This document shows positions 29,050-39,156 of a DNA stretch of 64,000 nucleotides, in pieces (within the stretch, counting starts at the first letter, position 1; each line of letters begins with the position of its first letter). Under the pieces are notes generated by a model that worked only from the letters and a program-made list of their open reading frames with translations, made no database searches and was not told the DNA's origin. The position numbers were made by a program, and so were the translations under genes. This DNA is from Isochrysis galbana (Eukaryota; Haptophyta; Isochrysidales; Isochrysidaceae). Location: positions 4,519,419 through 4,583,418 of the forward strand of contig CM030939.1 of NCBI GenBank assembly GCA_018136815.1. The letters run 5' to 3'.

Positions 29050-31809
29050 GGTGTAGAATCCTACTCGGTGCGTCCCGCGCTGGACGTCTCAATGGGGGTC
29101 TCCCCAACCTCTGCAGAGTCGGGCATCATGCCTGCCCTGTTCCCTTCCTCCTCTCCGGACGGACATCCACCACCACCTTCACAGGGGGAGGTGATGCACT
29201 CTCTTGCCTCGCCTTCTGATCTCGCTGCGATGCCTCCGCCATCATCTCCGCCATCGCCGCCGGAGTCCATGGGAGGCAGGTCCAAGCCCGAGTCTTTCCA
29301 GGGTGAGAATAATCCTCTGGAAGGATTCCTCCCCTCTTCTCGCGCATGTCTCGAGGCACCGCCACCCCTGCCATCGGACTCGGAGGCAGCCTACGAGCCC
29401 TACAGCGCCTCTCTCGAACGCCTCTCGGTCGCTTCGGTCGCGCCAAGTCGACTATCTCGTGGTGAAGAGACCCCGGGTCTGCTGCCCGACTCCCTTCTTC
29501 ATCTCTCTCCTTCTCCTTCCCCACCGTCCGCTACGGTCCCGCCGCCAACTTCTTCGGCTTCACCGGGGCTCAACCCCGTCGAGCTGCGTTATATCGAGCT
29601 CATGCAGGCCATGGCCGCACAGTTCTCACAGCAGCTCGCCGCAGTCACCAACGCGATTGAACGAGGCCGACTCCCTCCTGCACCAGTTCAGGCAGCCAGC
29701 CCGCCTCCACCTCTATCCGATGATGGCGGCGAGAATGTTTTGCCTCCGCCACCGCCGCTCCCTCGCTCCTCATCGAAATCTAACAAGACTCGTAAGGACA
29801 AGAAGAAGAACCGCCGCCGCCGCCGCGACAGCTCCCCTACCTCTTCGTCCTCCTCGTCCTCGTCTCCGGTCTCCAGCTCGCGTTCGTCTAACTCCTCGTC
29901 GACCAGCGATTCGGATTCCGATGGATCATCCGAGTCTACGGACTCGCGCCGCAAGCCTCGCCGCGCCAAGGGTGGCCACTATGCCGCCGCCGCCAAAGGC
30001 TATAATACTCGGGAGGGACGGCCGTCTATGATGGCCCCCGAAGGTTTACACTCTAACTCTCGTCGATCTCTCCGCCCCCACGCCTCTAAGTCTAAGTCTG
30101 GCCATAAGGGTACCCGGGAGAGTCGACGTCACGCTAAGCGCCACGCCACTCCTCCCGCGGACCCAGCCCTGTCTGATGAGCCGGACATTCTTGAACAATG
30201 GCTACGACACTATGGGCGCCACGGCAAGGCCTACTCCGACTCCGCTAATGCCCCACTCGAATACCAGGTGATGGCGGCCCGTGAGGTCCCCTCTGGTGAG
30301 TCCTGGCATGCCCGCATCATCTATACGACTCGCACTCTTACGAAATGGGTGCGCGCTCGTACGTTCGTCCGCACTAAGGGCGGCACTCGCGATGCTAAGT
30401 CTAGCCTCGAGAGCCTGCAGTCGCTACGCTTCCCCGCCGACCTTCGCTCTACCGATCCGAACAAGGCTGCTGCTTCCTGGGACGGATTTCGAATGCAACT
30501 GATCCGCGCACTCGAGGGCTCACTCACCTCGGGCGTGGACTGGCAGGACGCTCTCAATGGCCTCCTCCTCGCCGCTCGCGATCCAAAGAAGGGCCATCCT
30601 CGCATCATGGCCTATGTTCTCGATGCGGTTAGGGACTCGGTTCTCTGCGCTAACCCGTGCTTGCATGCCGACGTGCTGATCGCAAAGTGCGACCAATCAT
30701 TCGCCGCCGGGGCAAAAGGTTTCGCCAAAGAGACTGCGTCCGCGGAATGGGACCGTTGCACCACGCGCTCGGAGGGCGAGGACTTAGTGACTCTGGCCAC
30801 TCGCGTGACCGACGCCTTCGTTCGCAAAATGAATGACCCGACGGTGACGGCAGCTAACGTCTTCAAGTTCCTTGCCTTCACGCACGAAATCAACGAGAGA
30901 TTCGACGCCTGCGTCAAAGCCGACGAAAGCGACCGCGCACGGGGAGCGGAGAACTCGTTCGAGTTCCTCAAAGCGTGGAAGCGAGGCATAGAGGCGGTTG
31001 CCGCCGGAGACGCGCCGCATTACTCGCTGTCTTGCATCTCGATCGCGCGCATGGTGCTGGCTCCAGCGGAGCAGGCACGTGCTGAGGCTTCGCGGAGCAG
31101 CAAGCAGGCGGACGGTCCGCTCACAATCGCCCACATCGACGACGTCGTCCGGATGGTTAAGGACCGCCTGGGTTCCTCGAAGCCAGCTCCGGACAAAAGC
31201 GACAAACCCTCGGCCGCTACCTCAGGAAGCGGCCGCGGCTCCGATACTCGAAATAATCGCAATGGAGATCGGTCCCACCAGGGACGCACCGACCACACCA
31301 GGGAGCCGCCTCCCAAGTTGGAGGGTGGACTCCCACCTCTCGACACACCGCCATCGCAAAAGAGCCGCCGCTGCGCGCCGCCTTCGGACAACCTCGGCCA
31401 TCCCGAGGGCGCCAAATGGGATTTGGAATCTTGGCGTAATGCTAAGGTAGATTTCGACCCGATGTCACGCTACTGTGGGCACGCTGACCTGGCTGCTTCA
31501 TTCGCCAGGGCCCGTCCGACCGACGCGTCTATGAAGGTGCCCCGCACGCAGCGCCCTACGTCTGAGGGCGGTGTATGGACCACAGCCACCGGCTGTGCCT
31601 ATTGTGCCTTCCGCCCCGCTCCTCCCGATCACGATACGGCCCGTCCCGACCACCCCGACAATTGGCGATATGGGACAGGCGATGGCGCCCATTCGCCGTA
31701 CTACTGCCAGCCGTTCATTCGCTTCCTTTGCGAGGGCGAGCCGGAGATCCCCGACGCCCACCGCGCCTACCTTCGTCGTCTCGTCGTCCTCGGCCGCAAC
31801 CGCCGTTAG
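28879..31809 (+). CDS. gag: Gag polyprotein of element 3
   Basis: 976 aa from the first in-frame ATG (MSLSPPSSPSLKPAC); the open frame extends upstream to 28723 without another ATG. The N-terminal 400 residues are S/P-rich with an acidic-serine block (near 29830-29940) and lysine/arginine clusters. From about 30175 (DILEQWLRHYGRHGKAY) to 31190 it is helical and has the look of a capsid domain (NVFKFLAFTHEINERF). The end has an unusual C/H-rich part (CAYC near 31596, later H and YYC...FLC) instead of a canonical CCHC knuckle. Translation ends at TAG 31807-31809, with pol open in the same frame beyond it. Confidence 0.85.
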   Translation: MSLSPPSSPSLKPACPPSSADGPQPVSVSEVVSSAAPAAGLPPSSLPSGPMGHPNSSGVESYSVRPALDVSMGVSPTSAESGIMPALFPSSSPDGHPPPPSQGEVMHSLASPSDLAAMPPPSSPPSPPESMGGRSKPESFQGENNPLEGFLPSSRACLEAPPPLPSDSEAAYEPYSASLERLSVASVAPSRLSRGEETPGLLPDSLLHLSPSPSPPSATVPPPTSSASPGLNPVELRYIELMQAMAAQFSQQLAAVTNAIERGRLPPAPVQAASPPPPLSDDGGENVLPPPPPLPRSSSKSNKTRKDKKKNRRRRRDSSPTSSSSSSSSPVSSSRSSNSSSTSDSDSDGSSESTDSRRKPRRAKGGHYAAAAKGYNTREGRPSMMAPEGLHSNSRRSLRPHASKSKSGHKGTRESRRHAKRHATPPADPALSDEPDILEQWLRHYGRHGKAYSDSANAPLEYQVMAAREVPSGESWHARIIYTTRTLTKWVRARTFVRTKGGTRDAKSSLESLQSLRFPADLRSTDPNKAAASWDGFRMQLIRALEGSLTSGVDWQDALNGLLLAARDPKKGHPRIMAYVLDAVRDSVLCANPCLHADVLIAKCDQSFAAGAKGFAKETASAEWDRCTTRSEGEDLVTLATRVTDAFVRKMNDPTVTAANVFKFLAFTHEINERFDACVKADESDRARGAENSFEFLKAWKRGIEAVAAGDAPHYSLSCISIARMVLAPAEQARAEASRSSKQADGPLTIAHIDDVVRMVKDRLGSSKPAPDKSDKPSAATSGSGRGSDTRNNRNGDRSHQGRTDHTREPPPKLEGGLPPLDTPPSQKSRRCAPPSDNLGHPEGAKWDLESWRNAKVDFDPMSRYCGHADLAASFARARPTDASMKVPRTQRPTSEGGVWTTATGCAYCAFRPAPPDHDTARPDHPDNWRYGTGDGAHSPYYCQPFIRFLCEGEPEIPDAHRAYLRRLVVLGRNRR

Positions 31810-31815
31810 GGAATA
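31807..31815 (+). promoter_or_regulatory. Gag-pol junction: single in-frame TAG, candidate readthrough site
   Basis: CGT-TAG-GGA-ATA ends gag. The same frame is then free of stops to 39156. A purine follows the stop (TAG-G). This is the arrangement of readthrough-type retroviruses rather than of frameshifting ones. No downstream pseudoknot was modelled. Confidence 0.7.
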
Positions 31816-34800
31816 GGCGAGGCCGCCGCCATATGCTTCGTTGACTTCTCAATTCCTCGGCGGCCTGGACCGCCACCCCTTTCGCTTCTCGATACTTCTG
31901 TCACTCCCGTTCGCGTTTCATTTCGTACCTCTAACGTTTCGCCTCTCCGATCTACGAGCTCGCCGTCCCTCGGACGGCTGAGCAAAGCCTTCTTGTTGTC
32001 GTTCCAACCTGGGGATACTACCCTAGGTTGCGATCCCGTCGTTCCCGAAGTTCGCGTTTTCGTTTCAGTCGTTCAATCGATCCGGAGTCACCCTCATCTG
32101 CTCATATATGGTGGGGACGATTCGACTCCGGGAGTTCCGTTCTCTCTCGCCGTTCGTTCGCTACCTCCTTCGTCGCTCTCGTCGTTCTCGAATCATTCGT
32201 TCAATGCTCTCGATTTCGAGCGCTCAACGCTAATTCTTGCCTTGAGCTCCGTCGCTGCCGATCCGTCTGCTGTCGCCAGTCAAATCTTGGATGGACTGGC
32301 CAATTCGTTCCCTCGAGACTCGCCTTTAAGCTGCCTTGGCCGTGCTAGCGAGGTTAGCCCCTCCGGATGGACGGTGGCCTACACCCTCGCTGTTCGCCGT
32401 TGGCTCGCGCCGCCTACGATGGTTGCACCAACCCGATTGGGTTGGCGACCGCTACCGACTAGCTTGTTTGATGAATCTTCCTTAGCTGACGAAGGGGTGT
32501 TCGCCAACATACCCTCCGTCGTGCAACGCGCATTCCGCCGATTGTTCCGTTCTCGACCCGCTCTATTCTCGTCCGACTCTCTTCCGGCCGTCGTGTCCCG
32601 TTCTTTTCAGATGGTTCGCACCTTGGCCGCCGCGTCTCCGTCCATTCCGGTCACTCGCAGTCCCGTTTCCGTTTCCGCTGTCGTTCCGCTTTGTCAGCTT
32701 TCAGTGTGCCTGACTTTGGTTCCGGCCGCTGAAGATTTGCTCATACATCTCGCGCGCACTCGCCCTTCCTTGAAGGAGGGCGAGACCCTCTCGTACGTTA
32801 TCGATCTCGCTTTCCAACGCGCCGCCGCTCACGGTGCCGCGCACGTAATGCCGAAAGATATTGCCGAGGCGGCGCAGCTTGTTCTGCGCCCTAGCCGATC
32901 GCCTGAGTCTCCAGCTCAGGTGCTACCTATCCACTTCGACGAAATTTGTGTCACACTCAGAGACGTAAGGCGTGACGTCGAGGCCGTGCAGACCGACGGC
33001 ATCTCGCCTCCTCGCGTCTTGATTATCGGCGAGACGAGTGGAGTAGTCTCGTCCATGTTTTTGCTTGCTGGCGCTGATGTGGCGACGTGCGATTTGTTTC
33101 CGTCCGACGTCGACTACGTTCCGCACTTCGAAGGGGACGCGGATCTCGTCCAAGACCTCGGATGGGACTTGATTATCGCGCACCCGCCGTGTACCTATCT
33201 CTCGAACGCTGGCTTAAGGTGGATCCACTCCAACCCGCAGCGCATGTCCGATACGATCTCCGCCGCAAAGCAATTCCGCCGTCGCCTGAACGCCAGGGCT
33301 CCGTTTCTAGCGGTGGAGAACCCGAAAATGCACCACTACGCTAAGTCTCTACTCGGGGGTCTCGAAGCTACGCAATATGTCCATCCATGGCAACATGGAA
33401 CGGGGCACACTAAGGCTACGGGACTCTACCTTTCGCCCAACCTTCCTCCGCTCATGCCGACTTGCATTGTTCCTGGTCGCCAGCACGCAATGGCAAACCT
33501 TCCCATGTCCCCTCATCGCGGCTCGATGCGCAGCCGCACCTACGTGGGCATCGCCGGTGCGATGGCGATGCAGTGGATGCCCGTCGTTTTGGACTATTGT
33601 CGCCGTACTCCTTCTCGTCCGGCCACGTCCGCCGCCTCTCTCCTATCTCTAGCGCGCGATCGACAATCCAGCCAAGTGGCTCAGGCTGGTTCCAGTTCCA
33701 GTTCCGAGCCTTCGAATGTTTCGAGTGTCGCCGCGATTGATATGGAGTGGCGGCCGTGGCTAGGATCGCCCCGCTCGTCGTTGTTGCCCGCCCGTCCAGC
33801 TCGAATGATTCGCAGGGTCCGCAACCGCTGGCGTATATGGACGGCGGTGCGCGGTGCGCAAGGCTTGATCTCGTATGCCTGGTTGCCATTGTCTCCATCG
33901 CTGGCTTCGGCGCTCGATGCGGAAGTCCGCCTTCACTCGTCCGCGGTAGAGGAGGAGGCGTTGCCGATCCTTGCTCCCTCTCCCTCTCCCTCGTCCTCAT
34001 TGCCGTTCGTTCCAATGCCTCCTCTCTTGGAGACGTGTGCCTCCGTTTCCTTTCCGGACACGTTCATGCCAGAGGGCTGGCATGCTGCCTTGCGTCTTAC
34101 CTGGTCGGACCAGGAACGCCTCGCTCTTCTCCCTACGCCGCCATGTCGCCTAGGCTTGGGTGCCCTGCCGGACTCGCACCCACCGCTGCCTCCGCTCGAT
34201 CGCCCTGCTCGCCGCTCCGTTGCTGACGTCATTGCCGACCATAGGCAGCGGCACGCCGCCTTCGTTCCCTCGGGTTTCACACCTGCTCTCAACCAGCCTG
34301 CTGTCGTCGCTTCTTTGACCAGGGAGGTACCGGCGAGGCTTGTCTCCGACACGCCGCCAAGCCTATACCCCCGCCACTGCCTGTACGTTCGCGATCTCAT
34401 CGTTTGCCGTCACTCCGCCACGGGCCCTACTCGTTATATTGTCGATTCCGCCCTCGCCGTCAACAAGACTCTAGCCGACACGGGAGCCGGTCCCTCGGTT
34501 GTAACCACCGAGCTGTTGGCCACATTGCCCCGCGACGCTTGCGTCTTGCTCGAACACGCTTCGGACCGACCTGCCGTTGTCGGACCGGATGGTAACCCCC
34601 TCCGTACCCGCGGCTACGCCACGTTGGTCTTCTCTCTCTCCGGTGTCGAATTCCGACACCGTTTCCTCGTCGTCGAAGGCGCACCTATGCTTCTCCTGGG
34701 AAACGATTTCCTGGAAGCATACGCCGCCTGTATCGAACTGTCGCCGGATGCTGGGCGTGATAGCCGCTTGACCCTTATGGTCAACAATCGTCGCGTTCCG

Positions 34801-37800
34801 TCCCTCGTCTCCACTCGCCCTCGTCTCTCCTCTGCACCGCTTGTCGCCGTGATCCCCGCCGACTCGCCACGGGCAGAGGAGTCGTCGCTCGTTCCTATCT
34901 CGGACAACGTTTCATCCCGCCAGGCTCACGGCGAGTCGCCGCCGGCAATGTCGACTTCGGTTCCATTGCCCCCTCTCGATCCCGAGCTTGAGCCGCCCCC
35001 TCGTCTCGACTTCACTCGCAGTCCACCTTCGTCTCCTAACCGTTCGTCTGCCGCCGTCGAAATTGAGCCATTCTTCGCCGACGTCTCTACGTCGGCCGTT
35101 GCGTCGAAAGAGTTCGCTCTGTACACCAGGCAGCCTATCACTATCCCCTCGCGATCGAGGGGTACGTTCTCCGTTCGCCTGCCGCTGGAGATCATCGAAA
35201 ACTACCCCGACTCCGCCATCCTCGTCGACCGTCTACCACCCCGTGACGGCCTCGATTCTCCTCCAATGGTCGCCACTAGCGTCGAAACTCCAACTCCGGA
35301 GGGGGAGGTGCTGATCACGGTCTGGAACCTGGCACCACGTCCTGTAACCCTTCCTGCGTACTCGCCGGTGGCGTCAGCCTACATCGAGTACAAGTTGCAC
35401 GAGGCTCGGCCGACGGTCGCCGGCGATAGGGACGACCCCGAGTCCTCGCTCACTGAGGCACAGCGCGCGCTCCTCGACGCTATCACCATCGATCCCGACA
35501 AGCAATTGTCGCCGTCCCAGAGGCAGCGCGTACGCTGCCTGCTGGCACGGCATATCGACGCGTTCGCTCTCGACCCGAAGAACCCTCGGCACACGCACGT
35601 CATGGAGGTCGAGCTGCCTCTCCTCCCCGGTGCTACAGCCCACCGGCACGCTCCGTCCAAGATGGGCGACGAGGGCCGTGCCATCGTCGACAAGCACGTC
35701 GCCGAGATGGAGGCGGCAGGCATCATTCGTAAGTCCAATTCGCCATGGGCTTCGCGGGTCGTCCTCGTCGGCAAGAAGGACGGATCCGTTCGCTTCTGCG
35801 TCGATTATCGCGACACGAACTCGAAGCTTCGTATCTCGGATAGTCCTCTCCCGCTCACCGTCGAAGCTATCGATCGTCTATCTCGCGGCCAAGGCTCTCG
35901 AGATTCTTTGTTTCTCTGCCTGCTCGATCTCGCCTCCGGCTTCTGGTGTCTGCCTATCAAGGAGGAGGACAAACCCATCACGGCGTTCTGCACCCATCGC
36001 CAGAAGTACGAGTTCAACTACCTCCCGTTCGGCGTCCAATCCGGCCCTTCCTACATGTGTCGTCTCATGGATGCGGTGCTCCAGGGCCTCGCGTGGGAGA
36101 TTTGCATGCCGTACCTGGACGACATCGGAATTTGGTCGACAGGCACAGGCAGCACGCTTGAGGAACGCATCGACACCTCCTTCGAGCAAATGCTTCACCG
36201 TCTCGATCTCGTTCTCGAGCGTCTCCGATGGGCTGGTCTCTCATGCAAGGCCTCCAAGTGCATCTTGTTCGCTATCAAGGGCGAATACCTCGGGCACGTC
36301 GTGTCTCGTCGTGGTCTCGAGATGGACCCCAAGAAAGTCGAGGCGGTACGCTCGATCGATCCGCGTCACATCGATTCGCTCGAAAAGGTTCGCTCGTTTC
36401 TCGGCCTTTGTTCGTACTACCGTCGGTTCATCAAGGGCTTCGCGCACGTCGCGGCCCCTCTCACCGACCTTACTCGTACGGGCGTCGACGTGGCTACCGT
36501 CTCTCAGTCGCCTGAGTGCCAGACAGCGATCCGTCGCCTCATCGAGCTCATCACGTCTACGCCAGTGTTAGCTGCGCCTCGTCACGACAAGGAGTTCATC
36601 GTCAAAACGGACGCGGCCAGTACCCTGGGTATCGGCGGAATCCTGTCGCAGGTTGACGACCACGGACACGAGCATGTCGTTGCGTATTACGGTCGCCGCC
36701 TCACCGCCGCGGAGCGTCATTGGACCACCACCGAGGTGGAGCTTCTTGCTGCCTTGGAAAGCATTCGCACTTGGCGACCGTACCTTTGGGGCCGGCACTT
36801 CCGCCTCGTCATCGATCACCAAGCTCTCCGTTGGTTGCACACCATGAAGGACACCGTCCAGGGTGGGCCGGCGTCGCGTCTGATGCGCTGGGCGCTCAAG
36901 TTGTCCGAGTATCGCTTCACCGTCGAGCACAAGCCGGGCGCTAATCACAAAGACGCGGATGGCGTGTCACGCTTGGTGGCTGCAGACGATGGGACGTCGG
37001 AGACGTCCGCTCCTAAGCAGGGGGGTGGGCAGCTGCTAGCCGCCGTCGTCCCTAACTCTCGCTCCACCACGGCATCGAATAATCAGTCGCCAGCCGTCGC
37101 CGCCTCTCGTTCTCGTACCACCACGGCATCCAGTCTGCAAGCTGACGAACGATCGTCCAGGATGTCCTCTACGACCAGGGATTCTATCAACCTCTCCTAC
37201 CTCGACGTCGGTACACCTAACGCCGAGGCGCTCAAAGAGGCACAGGCCGAGGACCCCGACTGCCACGACCTCATCCGCTTTCTCTCTTCCGCTCCTCATA
37301 ACCCCGACCTCGACCATCGTCGCTTGCGTTGGCTTAGTCGCGAATCTTCTCGATGCCTGTTGCGATCTGGACTACTCTACCGACGAGTGCCGGCGAGAGA
37401 CGGCGAGAAGCTCTGCCTCTACGTGCCGAAGACGATGCGCCGCGCCTACCTCGAAGCCTTTCACGACCACCTGTGCCACCTCGGCGACAACCGAATGGCG
37501 CGCCTTCTACGAGACCGATATTTTTGGCCTGGCATGAACGCAGACGTCTCTGAGCACGTTCGCCAATGCCACGAGTGCACTTTAGCTAAGCCACCCTTCC
37601 GCCACCTCGCAGACCCCAAGGGACCGCAGGTCGGCGCCTATCCGTTCGACATCGTCTTCTGCGACGTCGTCTCGATGGCTCCTACGCACGACTTCATCAA
37701 GGGCTCTCGAGGCTTCGACAAGCTCCTCGTTTTCGTGGACTCGCTCACTCGTTGGATCGAGGCGGCCCCTCACAACGGCGACCCCTCGAGTGCCGACGCT

Positions 37801-39156
37801 CTTCACGCCTTCATGTCGTACGTCGTTTCTCGGCACGGAGTACCAAGGCAACTCCGCTCGGACTCCGGCAGCAACCTTGCTAGTCAACTTACCTCGATCA
37901 TCCTCGAGCGCACCGGCACCGACTTGCGGCCAAGCACACCTCATCATCACGAGAGTGTGGGCCTGGTGGAACGAGCTCAGCAGACCTTGATCAACATGGC
38001 TCGTGCTACCGATGAAGGCGGCGGTCATTGGGTCGATCATCTCCCGTTCTTTTTAATGAGCATGCGCGCTTCCGCCAATCGCATAACCCGCATGTCGCCT
38101 GCTGCCTTGCTCTATGGCCGTGAGCTTCGCCTGCCTGCCCAGCTTTCTGATCCATCTGAGACTGGTCCATCTCCCGAGTTACCTCAGGAAATTCGCTCGT
38201 ACGCTTGGAAAATGCATTGTCGTTTAAAGGCGGCGTGGGCCGCGGCTTATGATGCAACTTTAGAGTCTCAAGCCGACGCACTCGCTGACACGCTACGCAC
38301 TCACTCTCCCCCCATCCAATTCGCTCCAGGTGATAGGGTGGTTCGCAAGATTCCAGGACTCCGCAACAAGCTCCTCTACCACTACAGCGGACCATATCGC
38401 ATTGCCGAGGCGCTTGGCGCTGGCCGCTACCGACTACGCGACCAAGAAAATCGCCTCCTCTCCGAGGAGGTGCATGTGACTAACCTCCGTCCCTACTATA
38501 CCCTCACAGATGAAGATCCCGTCCAAGCAGACGAGTATCTGGTTGATGCACTTCTTGACCGCAAGGGTCGAGGCGATTCCAGACAGTACCTCGTCAAATG
38601 GCGTGGCTACGCGAAAGCTGCGGCCACATGGGAGCCGCTAGCCGAATTGCTTCGCCGCTGCGAGTCGCTCGTCACCGCCTATGATGATGCTCACCCCTTC
38701 CCTCCTCTTCGTAAGCCTCAGATGAGAAAGCGGGCTGCAGAATCACAATCTCAGACCGTCTCAGCCCCGCCGACGTCGCACGCGATCGAAGCTCCCGTGG
38801 GATCCGAGACCACCGGCTCGGATCATCAGGCCCCGCGCCGCTCGCCTCGTCTCGCACCGTCCTCGCACAGTGGCCCCATTGCTCATGTCTCCCATTTGCC
38901 CGTCTCAGCCCGCCCGTCTGTTGCCAACCCTGCAGGTCCAATGATGCGGCCGCAGCACGCGGTCTTCGTCCTCGGGCAGTGGTGGTACTCGTCGGGATCG
39001 TCGCGCGGTTCCCCGTGGTTTGGCTCCCACGCATTTGCGCACGCTGCCCTTGCCTCGCCTACCTTCGTTCGCTGTCGCTCCGAGGCCTTCGCTCGCCTGT
39101 CGCCATCGGATCGCACCCTCGTCTCTCTGCTCGATACACCCTCTGCGTTCTTCTGA
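31810..39156 (+). CDS. pol: Pol polyprotein: methyltransferase-like, protease, RT, RNase H, integrase, chromodomain
   Basis: Open for 2448 codons after the gag TAG; an independent start is not obvious. In order it has a methyltransferase-like domain (33016-33605: GETSGVVSSMFLLAGADVA, IIAHPPCTYLS, FLAVENPKMH, and a PMSPHRGSMRSRTYVGIAGA end) and a retropepsin (LADTGAGPSVV at 34471, LLLGNDFL). RT follows (GIIRKSNSPWASRVVL at 35733, FGVQSGPSYM, PYLDD at 36112), then RNase H (VKTDAASTLGIGG at 36602, TTTEVELLAALE). Integrase has an H2C2 region (near 37460-37590) and a DDE core (FCDVVSMAP, RSDSGSN, VERAQQTL at 37965). The chromodomain reads QYLVKWRGYAKAAATWEPL (38585). RT, RNase H, integrase and chromodomain in this order mark a Ty3/gypsy chromovirus-like element; chromodomains usually guide integration to modified chromatin. 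The domain upstream of the protease resembles the phage family of DNA-cytosine-methyltransferase-like proteins (PPC, ENP motifs). Confidence 0.9.
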   Translation, partial: GIGEAAAICFVDFSIPRRPGPPPLSLLDTSVTPVRVSFRTSNVSPLRSTSSPSLGRLSKAFLLSFQPGDTTLGCDPVVPEVRVFVSVVQSIRSHPHLLIYGGDDSTPGVPFSLAVRSLPPSSLSSFSNHSFNALDFERSTLILALSSVAADPSAVASQILDGLANSFPRDSPLSCLGRASEVSPSGWTVAYTLAVRRWLAPPTMVAPTRLGWRPLPTSLFDESSLADEGVFANIPSVVQRAFRRLFRSRPALFSSDSLPAVVSRSFQMVRTLAAASPSIPVTRSPVSVSAVVPLCQLSVCLTLVPAAEDLLIHLARTRPSLKEGETLSYVIDLAFQRAAAHGAAHVMPKDIAEAAQLVLRPSRSPESPAQVLPIHFDEICVTLRDVRRDVEAVQTDGISPPRVLIIGETSGVVSSMFLLAGADVATCDLFPSDVDYVPHFEGDADLVQDLGWDLIIAHPPCTYLSNAGLRWIHSNPQRMSDTISAAKQFRRRLNARAPFLAVENPKMHHYAKSLLGGLEATQYVHPWQHGTGHTKATGLYLSPNLPPLMPTCIVPGRQHAMANLPMSPHRGSMRSRTYVGIAGAMAMQWMPVVLDYCRRTPSRPATSAASLLSLARDRQSSQVAQAGSSSSSEPSNVSSVAAIDMEWRPWLGSPRSSLLPARPARMIRRVRNRWRIWTAVRGAQGLISYAWLPLSPSLASALDAEVRLHSSAVEEEALPILAPSPSPSSSLPFVPMPPLLETCASVSFPDTFMPEGWHAALRLTWSDQERLALLPTPPCRLGLGALPDSHPPLPPLDRPARRSVADVIADHRQRHAAFVPSGFTPALNQPAVVASLTREVPARLVSDTPPSLYPRHCLYVRDLIVCRHSATGPTRYIVDSALAVNKTLADTGAGPSVVTTELLATLPRDACVLLEHASDRPAVVGPDGNPLRTRGYATLVFSLSGVEFRHRFLVVEGAPMLLLGNDFLEAYAACIELSPDAGRDSRLTLMVNNRRVPSLVSTRPRLSSAPLVAVIPADSPRAEESSLVPISDNVSSRQAHGESPPAMSTSVPLPPLDPELEPPPRLDFTRSPPSSPNRSSAAVEIEPFFADVSTSAVASKEFALYTRQPITIPSRSRGTFSVRLPLEIIENYPDSAILVDRLPPRDGLDSPPMVATSVETPTPEGEVLITVWNLAPRPVTLPAYSPVASAYIEYKLHEARPTVAGDRDDPESSLTEAQRALLDAITIDPDKQLSPSQRQRVRCLLARHIDAFALDPKNPRHTHVMEVELPLLPGATAHRHAPSKMGDEGRAIVDKHVAEMEAAGIIRKSNSPWASRVVLVGKKDGSVRFCVDYRDTNSKLRISDSPLPLTVEAIDRLSRGQGSRDSLFLCLLDLASGFWCLPIKEEDKPITAFCTHRQKYEFNYLPFGVQSGPSYMCRLMDAVLQGLAWEICMPYLDDIGIWSTGTGSTLEERIDTSFEQMLHRLDLVLERLRWAGLSCKASKCILFAIKGEYLGHVVSRRGLEMDPKKVEAVRSIDPRHIDSLEKVRSFLGLCSYYRRFIKGFAHVAAPLTDLTRTGVDVATVSQSPECQTAIRRLIELITSTPVLAAPRHDKEFIVKTDAASTLGIGGILSQVDDHGHEHVVAYYGRRLTAAERHWTTTEVELLAALESIRTWRPYLWGRHFRLVIDHQALRWLHTMKDTVQGGPASRLMRWALKLSEYRFTVEHKPGANHKDADGVSRLVAADDGTSETSAPKQGGGQLLAAVVPNSRSTTASNNQSPAVAASRSRTTTASSLQADERSSRMSSTTRDSINLSYLDVGTPNAEALKEAQAEDPDCHDLIRFLSSAPHNPDLDHRRLRWLSRESSRCLLRSGLLYRRVPARDGEKLCLYVPKTMRRAYLEAFHDHLCHLGDNRMARLLRDRYFWPGMNADVSEHVRQCHECTLAKPPFRHLADPKGPQVGAYPFDIVFCDVVSMAPTHDFIKGSRGFDKLLVFVDSLTRWIEAAPHNGDPSSADALHAFMSYVVSRHGVPRQLRSDSGSNLASQLTSIILERTGTDLRPSTPHHHESVGLVERAQQTLINMARATDEGGGHWVDHLPFFLMSMRASANRITRMSPAALLYGRELRLPAQLSDPSETGPSPELPQEIRSYAWKMHCRLKAAWAAAYDATLESQADALADTLRTHSPPIQFAPGDRVVRKIPGLRNKLLYHYSGPYRIAEALGAGRYRLRDQENRLLSEEVHVTNLRPYYTLTDEDPVQADEYLVDALLDRKGRGDSRQYLVKWRGYAKAAATWEPLAELLRRCESLVTAYDDAHPFPPLRKPQMRKRAAESQSQTVSAPPTSHAIEAPVGSETTGSDHQAPRRSPRLAPSSHSGPIAHVSHLPVSARPSVANPAGPMMRPQHAVFVLGQWWYSSGSSRGSPWFGSHAFAHAALASPTFVRCRSEAFARLSPSDRTLVSLLDTPSAFF
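33016..33605 (+). other. Phage-type DNA-methyltransferase-like domain within pol
   Basis: About 197 residues. The SAM-binding-like start RVLIIGETSGVVSSMFLLAG is followed by an acidic strand end (CDLFPSD). Then come WDLIIAHPPCTYLS (PPC, as in motif IV of C5-methyltransferases, with the cysteine as the would-be nucleophile) and FLAVENP (like the ENV motif VI). The segment PWQHGTGHTKATGLYL then PNLPPLMPT is typical of short phage and prophage proteins annotated as DNA cytosine methyltransferase. The QxRxR motif of classical C5 enzymes is not seen. Function as a DNA methylase is inferred. Confidence 0.75.
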
